Shown piece by piece: positions 55,914 to 64,000 of a stretch of DNA of 64,000 bases. A model generated the notes under the pieces. That model ran no database searches and was not told the origin of the DNA. It saw only the letters and a program-made list of their open reading frames with translations. Position 1 is the stretch's first letter. Every line of letters starts with the position of its first letter. The stretch is from Acanthochlamys bracteata (Eukaryota; Streptophyta; Magnoliopsida; Pandanales; Velloziaceae), in contig CM034126.1 of assembly GCA_019914995.1 (NCBI GenBank), forward strand, positions 749,001 to 813,000, in the 5' to 3' direction. The translations under genes and the position numbers were made by a program.

Positions 55914-58900
55914 ATGAACAGTAGTGTAGAGCGTTTTCAAAGAAATCATGACGAGCAAGAGCACTCAAACAAGAAGAAAAACAAAGGTGGTGATGAAGAG
56001 CAGCAGCAAGAGCAGAAGGAAACGAAGAAAGTTCAGAAAGTTCCATTCTTGAAGCTTTTCAGCTTTGCGGACTCATTGGATTACGTTCTCATGGCGATTG
56101 GCACCGTTGGCGCTTGCGTTCACGGCGCCTCTGTACCTGTCTTCTTCGTTTTTTTCGGAAAATTGATCAATATAATTGGTCTTGCTTATCTCTTCCCTGC
56201 TACCGTCTCGCATCGTGTAGCTACGGTACAACTGAAAAAGTTCGAAAGTTGAAAAGTTTTCTTGCTGTTTTTGAAGTTGTCTCATTTCTTTTGGTTAATT
56301 GGTGTTCCAGTACTCGCTTGATTTCGTTTACTTGGGGATTACTATGTTGTTCTCTTCATGGGTAGGTAAGTAACAAACACAAATACTTGCAAATTATGAA
56401 TGTCTTAGCAAAAAATAATAATAATAATGTCGTACGCAGTTTAAAATTCTCTTTCTTTTTCAGAGGTGGCATGTTGGATGCACACCGGAGAACGGCAAGC
56501 CGCGAAGATGAGGTTAGCGTATCTCCGGTCAATGCTTAACCAGGACATCGCGTTGTTCGATACCGAGGCTACAACTGGTGAAGTGATCTCTGCCATTACT
56601 GGCGACATTATTGTTGTGCAAGATGCAATATCAGAAAAGGTATTCAATTTCTTGAATTGTCTGTGTTTCTTTTTCCAAAAAAGAAACTTCATTCATTGTT
56701 TTCTTTTCGGTTTTCCTATAAACTTTCTGGTTGCTTAAAATTTTCATGTAGATAGATGTCCAAGGCTATATACATTTACCTGCGCCAAGAAGAGATAGCT
56801 AGGGATAATATATTTTACATAATTTTCCTCAAAATTTTCAAGATGATTACAAGGTGAAGTCGTTAAATTACATAGTTAAATTTATTTTTTCATTCAAATG
56901 GAAAGATTTTAGAAAAAGAGATTGAAATAAAAGCAAAGCACTAGATCAGATCGAACCTCTTCCTCTTTAATTAATGCATGGCAGATGAAAGTTATTTATT
57001 CCAAACCGACTACATGTCCTTCTCATCTTTTTTACTTTCAATGTTCTCCTGCTACAAAAATGTTGTTAAGATCATTCCATGTGTTTCTTTGGAACACCAT
57101 GAAAAAAAAATCATGTTTTGGAATTTAACGAGGTTTGTTTTGTTTTACCATTTTCTGTCATTAAAGCAATATTTTGGTTCAAAGTTCCAATCTTTGAACT
57201 GTGAAACTAAAAAAAACATGCATGAGAATGAGAACAAGAGGCAGATTGATTGCAATGAATATATCTAGATATAGATAGTTGTGGACCCTTATTGATAATT
57301 AATGACTATTTGTTTGTTGTGTTTCTGTTTGAACAACGCAAGCCATGCTGGCTCATTAATTAAGTTGTTGCTTTCATTTATTCCCAAAATGCCCTTCTTG
57401 TCTTAAGATTTTCTTATGACTGGGTAGTGTTGTGTTGTTTGGTTAGCTTTTCTGGTTTCTGTCATATTGAGTAGCGTTACTCTTCATTAATTTCACACTA
57501 TTGATTCTTCCGATTCAATGCTTTTGTTGTATCCTTGGGCTTTAAGTTTTAGTAACCAAAAGTTTAATTATTTCTAAATGGATGGAGTAAGAATTTTTTA
57601 CTGGATTACCAGGTTTAAATGATTTGTTTTGATTTGTAAAAAGTTTTAGTACAAATTAGGGAGAATTTAGAAGTACTTATAAAATAGAATTTTTATAAAT
57701 TACAAAGTTTTTTTTAATTTAAAAAATAAGTTTTATTTTTTTACTTTCATAAAAACAATAAAAATATGTAATAAAAATATTTTATTATGTAAAATTTTTG
57801 TTAATTTTTTAAATAAATTTTTTAAATATTTATAAAATATATATTAAAAATATGAAATTAAAAATTAAAAATAAGAAACGCTAAGCAAACGGACTCCTAG
57901 GTGATTTGTGGTATTGGATATAACTTCAAGGTTAGTTCTTAGGAATTTGACAAAAGTTGTGTTCCAGTATGATCAGTATTGCCTTTGGAGTTATACGCTT
58001 ATGCGTCTATCCAGACTGCCCACCACATGTTTGATATAATTACCAATACGTAATTCATGTCTCTAATTGTGTAGATTGGAATTTCTTTTGATTTCTTGGA
58101 GTTGTTTCTTATATTGCAAGTGATATTTACTAGCTGATTCGTGGAACATCCAGTAGTTAATTTGATCACGGTTGCTGTTTTGTTCAATTATTGTAGGTTG
58201 GGAATTTCATGCACTATATCAGTCGCTTCATTGCGGGGTTCGCAATTGGTTTTGCCAGAGTATGGCAAATCAGTCTTGTGACTCTCTCTATCGTTCCTCT
58301 GATCGCTATTGCTGGTGGCGTATATGCTTACATTGCAACCGGCCTCATTGCCCGTGTCCGCAAGTCATATGTTAAAGCAGGCGAGATTGCTGAGGAGGTT
58401 AGACATCTCATCTTACTATCAATGTTTCATTTCAGATAGCGAAGTTTTGTTTGATGCTAATAACTGATAAGTTTTCTAACTGCAGGTGTTAGGTAATGTA
58501 AGAACTGTCCAAGCTTTTGTTGGGGAGGAGAAGGCAGTGAAGATGTACAAGGATGCCCTGGATAAGACATACAAGTATGGTAAGATGGGTGGTTTGGCTA
58601 AAGGTCTTGGACTAGGATCAATTCATTGTGTTCTCTTCTGCTCATGGGCTTTGCTCATCTGGTTCACTAGTATTATTGTTCACAAGGGTATAGCCAATGG
58701 GGGAGAATCCTTCACTACCATGCTGAATGTCGTCATTGCTGGCCTGTAAGTCTGTCCTAATTTCTTATTTCTCCCTAGCAGTACTATGAGAAATTGAGCA
58801 ATGCAATAGCAGGAGAAATGTACTTTCCCAAATTACTTCGTGAATGATGACCTATTATGTTGTTCGTGAGTATGGATTAACTGTAATTTGTGCTCTTATA

Positions 58901-61900
58901 TGTCAAAAAGAGTTAGGTATTTTAGCAGAGCTGTTCATCATCCAGAGCAGAAACCATCCATTTGTTATTTAATAAATGAATCTCACATGATTTTGTGGTT
59001 TTGCAGCTCCCTAGGACTAGCCGCTCCAAACATTCCAGTTTTCCTTAGAGCAAGGACTTCTGCTTACCCTATTTTCGAGATGATAGAGAGGAATACCATG
59101 AGCAAAAGAAGTGCAAAGTCTGGAAGAACACTACCCAAGGTGGATGGAAACATTAGGTTCCACAATGTGCGCTTCATCTATCCTTCACGGTCTGATGTTA
59201 TGATCTTTGATGGGCTCAATTTGGACATACCATCTGGGAAGATTGTTGCTCTGGTTGGAGGAAGTGGTTCGGGTAAAAGCACAGTGATTTCACTCATTGA
59301 GCGATTCTATGAGCCCCTCTCTGGAGCAGTACTTTTGGACGGCCATAACATAAACGAACTTGATCTTAAGTGGTTGCGACAGCAGATTGGATTGGTTAAC
59401 CAAGAGCCTGCTCTTTTTGCAACCAGCATCCGAGAGAACATTCTCTATGGTAAAGATGATGCTACTCTCCATGAACTCAATCAAGCTGCTAAGCTTTCTG
59501 AGGCAATTAGCTTCATCAACAACCTTCCTGATAGATTTGAGACTCAGGTGCTCATCAGATATAGTCCTGGTACCATGTGGCCATTGTCATTTTCTGCATT
59601 TTAATTCAGTTTTTCCTACATGTTCCTAATCTTTGCAGGTTGGGGAACGAGGGATTCAATTGTCAGGAGGGCAGAAGCAGCGCATTGCTATATCTAGAGC
59701 TATACTAAAGAATCCTTCAATACTCCTTTTAGATGAAGCTACTAGCGCCTTAGATGCTGAATCTGAGAAGAGTGTTCAAGAGGCCTTAGATCGAGTAATG
59801 GTAGGACGCACCACAGTCATTGTGGCACATAGGTTATCTACGATCAGGAATGCAGATATTATCGCAGTTGTACAAGGTGGGAAAATAGTGGAGACTGGTA
59901 CTCATGATGAGCTAATGTTAAAGTCTGAAGGTGCTTATTCTTCACTTGTTCGGCTTCAAGAAGCTGCTTCAATGAAGCAATCAGCCTATTCAGATAGTGG
60001 CTCACTTAGTCGACACGTGAGGTAATTTTGATCTCATTGTCTTAGTTTCCCCTATACTTTATGAATGTTTTCTGATAATTTTCTTTTGCACAGCATCAAG
60101 TATTCTCAAGATCTTTCTGGAAAGATGACAAGCTTTGGAGCAAGCTTCCGCTCAGACATTGAGTCAGTAAGTAGACATGGCCAAGAAGCCCATGATCAAG
60201 AAAAGCCAAAGCGTGTTTCAGTGAAAAGATTGTATTCCATGGTTGCTCCTGATTGGCCTCTCGGGGTAATTGGCACCTTATGCGCCTTTGCAGCTGGTGC
60301 GCAGATGCCACTATTTGCTCTTGGAGTTACACAAGCTCTTGTTTCCTACTATATGGATTGGGAGGCCACTCAGAGAGAAGTGAAGAGGATTGCACTTCTC
60401 TTCTGTGGTGGTGCTATTATAACTGTGATTGTCCATACCGTCGAGCATCTGAACTATGGTATCATGGGCGAAAGGCTTACACTTCGTGTTAGAGAAGGGC
60501 TTTTTGGAGGTACATTCTTCTTTCTGTAATCTTAATTGCCAAGATTGACTTCTGTGCTACTGCATGTCACTGTAGAATAGTTTGTGTCAAAACTTAACTT
60601 CACGTCACAAATCTAAACTTAGAAGTAGGGAAAGTTAATGTTCTTAGGCAAAAATTTATAGTCAAAGAGTTCTATCTCTTGTTGGCGTTTTATCTGGGTT
60701 GGGTTCCACTATTTCTTAGACACTCATCCTTCATGAAAATTTCCCAATTCTTGGGGATAAACTTGTAAAGCTTGCCTCTTATCTTAGATAAGAAACCTAT
60801 CTCCCCCAATTTGTGTATCGCTTGTCATCTGCATATATTACCATTTGGATATTATATTCACTTCCTATTTGCATTTCTTAATGTTAAATTTTCAGCAATG
60901 TTGCGAAATGAGATTGGGTGGTTTGATGAGACAAATAACACAAGTGCCACACTGTCTTCTCGCCTGGAAATTGACGCAACTCTGTTGCGTACTATAGTGG
61001 TTGATCGCTCAACAATACTATTACAAAATATTGGGATGATTGTGTGCTCATTTATCATTGCCTTTATTTTGAACTGGAGGCTAACCCTTGTCGTATTGGC
61101 CTCATACCCATTGATGGTTAGCGGTAATATCACAGAGGTATATTCAACTTCCGTTGTGCTCGTGCTAATAATTCTTGAAACTTTTTATGACTCTTTTTCG
61201 TGTAACTGAATGTTTTGCAGAAATTATTCATGCAAGGGTATGGCGGAAACTTGAATAAGACTTATTTGAAGGCAAATATGCTTGCTGCTGAGGCAGTTAG
61301 CAACATACGTACTGTCGCGGCCTTCTGTTCTGAAGAAAAGGTCATTGATCTTTATGCTAATGAGCTTCGAGAGCCATCAAAAAGCTCCTTTCGCCGTGGC
61401 CAGGCGGCGGGTATCTTTTATGGTGTGACGCAGTTCTTTCTTTTCTCTTCCTATGCACTTGCCTTGTGGTATGTGAAACTTACCTTTATGTATTTTCTGA
61501 AATTAGACTTGTTCACAATAACTGTTGGCGCAAATTAAAATGAGTGGGACTTCAGAGTTCTTACAATGTTTAATGAAAATAGTGCCAAAAATCCAAGCAA
61601 TTATTACCTAGTAATCTTACATCAACTAGTGGATGTGCATATGGCTAATATGTGTACTGATCAATCTTTGTCTTCCAGGTATGGTTCAGTCTTGATGAGC
61701 AAAGAACTAGCGACCTTTAAGTCAGTTATGAAATCATTTATGGTCCTCATAGTAACTGCATTAGCCATGGGTGAGACGCTTGCTCTTGCTCCTGACATTA
61801 TTAAAGGAAATCAAATGGTGGCATCTGTTTTTGAGGTGATGGATAGGAAGACTGAGATTTCTGGTGACACTGGGGAGGAAGTAAGAAGGATTGAAGGAGT

Positions 61901-62773
61901 AATTGAGTTGAGGGGGATTGAATTTCGGTACCCTGCACGACCTGATATTGCAATATTTAAAGAATTTAATCTAAAAGTGAAGGCTGGAAAGAGTATGGCC
62001 TTGGTCGGAACAAGTGGTTCTGGCAAGAGCACGGTGCTAGCTCTAATACTAAGATTCTACGAGCCAATGTCTGGGAAGGTGATGATTGACGGTATGTTCT
62101 TATGCTTCTAAACCATATTGGTTTCTTATCAGTCTTCAAAGTAATGTTGAGGACATATTGAGCTTTTTCGAAGAGTAATGAACTGAACTTAGTTTGAATT
62201 TATCAATTTCACGTTTTTACAGGTAAAGACATAAGAAAACTTAAGCTGAAGTCTCTCAGGAAGCATATTGGCTTAGTTCAGCAAGAACCAGCTCTATTTG
62301 CCACTAGCATATATGAGAACATTGTCTATGGGAAGGATGAGGCAACAGAAGCAGAGGTTATTGAAGCTGCAAAGCTTGCGAACGCTCACTCCTTCATCAG
62401 TTCCCTTCCACAGGGGTACTCAACAAAGGTTGGGGAAAGAGGAGTTCAGCTATCAGGTGGTCAGAAGCAGCGTGTAGCTATTGCTCGCGCTATCATCAAG
62501 AACCCAGTTATCCTACTGCTAGATGAGGCAACTAGTGCCCTTGATGTTGAGTCTGAGAGAGTAGTCCAGCAGGCACTCGATCGAATAATGAGCGGTCGCA
62601 CAACTATCACTGTTGCTCACAGGCTATCCACTATCAAGAATGCAGATATCATTTCAGTATTGCAAGATGGTAAGGTTATTGAGCAAGGAAGCCATTCATC
62701 TCTTCTGGAGAACAGAAGTGGAGCTTATTCCAAGTTAATCAGCCTGCAGCAACAACAACAGCAATTACAGTAA
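55914..62773 (+). CDS. ABCB2: ABCB2/PGP2-type full-length ABC transporter
   Basis: Twelve exons: 55914-56225, 56311-56365, 56464-56639, 58197-58397, 58486-58745, 59007-59547, 59639-60021, 60094-60509, 60896-61137, 61221-61468, 61679-62091 and 62223-62773. They join in frame to 1265 residues, the normal size. The order is TMD1-NBD1-TMD2-NBD2. NBD1 has Walker [10 protein letters not shown] (419-427), signature LSGGQ (523-527) and Walker [10 protein letters not shown] (543 on). NBD2 has Walker [10 protein letters not shown] (1055-1063) and LSGGQ (1159-1163). Both Walker B glutamates are present. The wording ([28 protein letters not shown]) matches Arabidopsis ABCB2 as I recall it. ABCB proteins are plasma-membrane pumps, several moving auxin; the substrate of ABCB2 is uncertain. 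The N terminus is a Lys/Glu/Gln-rich tail. Intron 3 is 1.6 kb and carries a MITE-like piece. Confidence 0.93.
57660..57897. mobile_element. MITE-like element in ABCB2 intron 3
   Basis: The left end GGAGAATTTAGAAGTAC is preceded by TAG (57657-57659). The right end, inversely GGAGTCCGTTTGCTTAG, is followed by TAG (57898-57900). The core is A+T-rich and 238 bases long. Terminal match is limited, but the matching TAG flanks and shared layout support it. Confidence 0.55.
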
Positions 62774-63432
62774 CGAACGTGCAGATGTTACAATATTTGG
62801 GATAAGAAGAAGTACTGGTCTCATTGTTGTTTCAAAGGAGGTTTGTTTTTTCTCCTCCACATCATTTCTGTGAAGATTGCAATATCACGAACAACAGCTG
62901 CAAAAAATCATACAGAGATGAATATCTCATTCTAGACGATTGGGCTTCGTACCTTGTAGCCAGCAATGACTGCCTACCAACTAAAATTGTGCAAAATATG
63001 AGTTCTTTTTTTTCATTTTCTATTTTACACTATTGAATTAGTGCTGACGATATACCTTGTATGTTGAGCTCATGTCAAATAAGCAAAGCTAATAGATCAG
63101 TGATGAAGTTTATACCTATACCTGTTGCTTAATTCTGCTGTACATAGTAGTCTTATTCGTGCTTGGGACCTTGAATCGAACAAGTATATTAGGTCATGGA
63201 AGGCAATTATTTATTTATTTATTTTTTGTAGATCTTTTATTCTGTTGATTAAGCTGATAAAAGTTAGGAGAGTTTTATCAAGAAACTGAGACTAGAAATT
63301 CAGATAAACTGGGAGGAACGGATGTTTTCTATTAATTTTGAAAAAAAAAAATTCTCCACTTTATCTGTTTTAATTATTAAATTTTCACTAGAACTGTTAG
63401 AAATTTTTGTTTAAACAGATCTAAGCCAATAA
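62774..63432. other. 3' region of ABCB2 and spacer
   Basis: This holds the ABCB2 3' untranslated region, followed by AT-rich sequence. No exon that would continue the minus-strand gene fragment at 63459-63720 was found here. Confidence 0.4.
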
Positions 63433-63458
63433 CTAAGTATGGAAACATGAAATTCTTA

Positions 63459-63720
63459 ACATAAAAAAAAATATCTCACCTTTGATCTCCATCTCCTCGC
63501 TGCCATCTCTACCTAACCTCCGCTGCTCATACTCAGCCTCCAACTCGTCACGCTTACGCTTTTTCTTCAGTTCGCCAGGGCTTGCTTGAACATCTTCGTC
63601 GATTTTGTTCCACTTAGTAGAGAGAGACGGTGGAATCAAGGGCTTCTCATCTACAATCTTCCGTTTCTTCTCCTCACGTGTAGATCCTCTCGAAGTAGTT
63701 CCTTCTAATGCTAACCCTTA
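63459..63720 (-). pseudogene. fragment resembling a nucleolar NOP12-like protein
   Basis: The minus strand reads EGTTSRGSTREEKKRKIVDE, then IPPSLSTKWNKIDEDV and ELKKKRKRDELEAEYEQRRLG, ending at GSEEMEIK before a donor-like GTGAG at about 63464. The lysine-rich KKKRKRDELE-EYE block resembles the N-terminal part of plant NOP12-like nucleolar RNA-binding proteins. No RRM exons follow within the window and there is a stop in frame just upstream of the block, so it is either a fragment or a gene whose first exon lies further right with an unusual acceptor. The family call is from memory. Confidence 0.35.
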
Positions 63721-64000
63721 CTTCCTTCAGCTGGGGCGGTGAGTGTGTTGAGAATAGAGAGAAGAAGATGGGTTGTCTTGTTTTCGCTAGCGGCGGAAAG
63801 GGTTATCATCGGAGAAGAGCAATTTGTCTCTTCCCATTTTTAGCGGCGGGCTCCGGCTAGATTGCCTCGATGAGAAATAGAAAGAGAGAGAATCTGTGGC
63901 GGGATGAGAAATTGTTGGGGATTCTTTTACTATTTTTTTGAAAATAAATAAGAAGAAAGACATATGTCAACTTGGTTTGCAATATAGGTCCCCCATATTA

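Noticed and set aside
56978-57268. Open frame of 96 codons in ABCB2 intron 3
   Set aside because: It lies within an intron whose borders are fixed by the conserved protein on both sides, and its composition is that of AT-rich intron.

Overview
The window looks like nuclear DNA of a flowering plant, most probably a eudicot. Genes have many short introns with GT-AG borders, spacers are very AT-rich, and the proteins belong to plant families (XTH, class II TPS, ABCB/PGP, plant OPT, DUF760, BIR-type receptor kinase). I cannot name the species.

Layout, left to right. 0.9-4.7 kb (+): a small LYR-motif mitochondrial protein behind a long intron-containing leader. 5.4-13.5 kb (-): an OPT4-type oligopeptide transporter with a 5.1 kb intron; exon 4 carries one base too many, so the reading frame is interrupted. 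16.5-18.1 kb (-): an acidic plant protein of unknown function. 20.6-22.3 kb (+): a group III xyloglucan endotransglucosylase/hydrolase. 25.8-28.0 kb (-): a decayed DUF760 (UV-B-induced At3g17800-like) gene. 28.7-31.9 kb (+): a probably plastid kinase-like protein that lacks catalytic kinase motifs. 32.7-36.8 kb (-): an RWD-RBR (RNF14-type) E3 ubiquitin ligase, complete across seven exons. 37.9-38.8 kb (-): abutting fragments of a BIR-type receptor kinase and a nodulin-like MFS transporter. 39.2-45.3 kb: AT-rich spacer with two weak coding scraps. 46.3-49.3 kb (+): a class II trehalose-6-phosphate synthase-like gene whose second intron appears to use a GC donor. 51.5-53.4 kb (+): a single-exon secreted glycine-rich repeat protein. 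54.8-55.3 kb: a TRIM-like LTR fossil. 55.9-62.8 kb (+): a 12-exon ABCB2/PGP2-type transporter. 63.4-63.7 kb (-): a fragment resembling a nucleolar NOP12-like protein.

The genes do not form a pathway or operon; this is an ordinary mixed plant neighbourhood. XTH and the glycine-rich protein point to the cell wall, OPT4 and ABCB2 to membrane transport, TPS to sugar signalling, the RBR ligase to ubiquitin signalling, and the LYR and kinase-like proteins to organelles. The spacers and several introns are filled with short AT-rich MITE-like elements. The best preserved have ends like GGGGGTGTTTGG and TAA target duplications, which suggests Tourist/PIF-Harbinger.

I found no convincing new multi-gene system. 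The most unusual signals are a perfect 35-bp hairpin in the OPT4 intron, the one-base frame break in OPT4, the GC-donor intron in TPS, the plastid pseudokinase, the two-gene fragment chimera and the 14-repeat glycine-rich protein. Exon borders were set by hand from splice sites, frame continuity and remembered family sequences; no alignment or database search was run.
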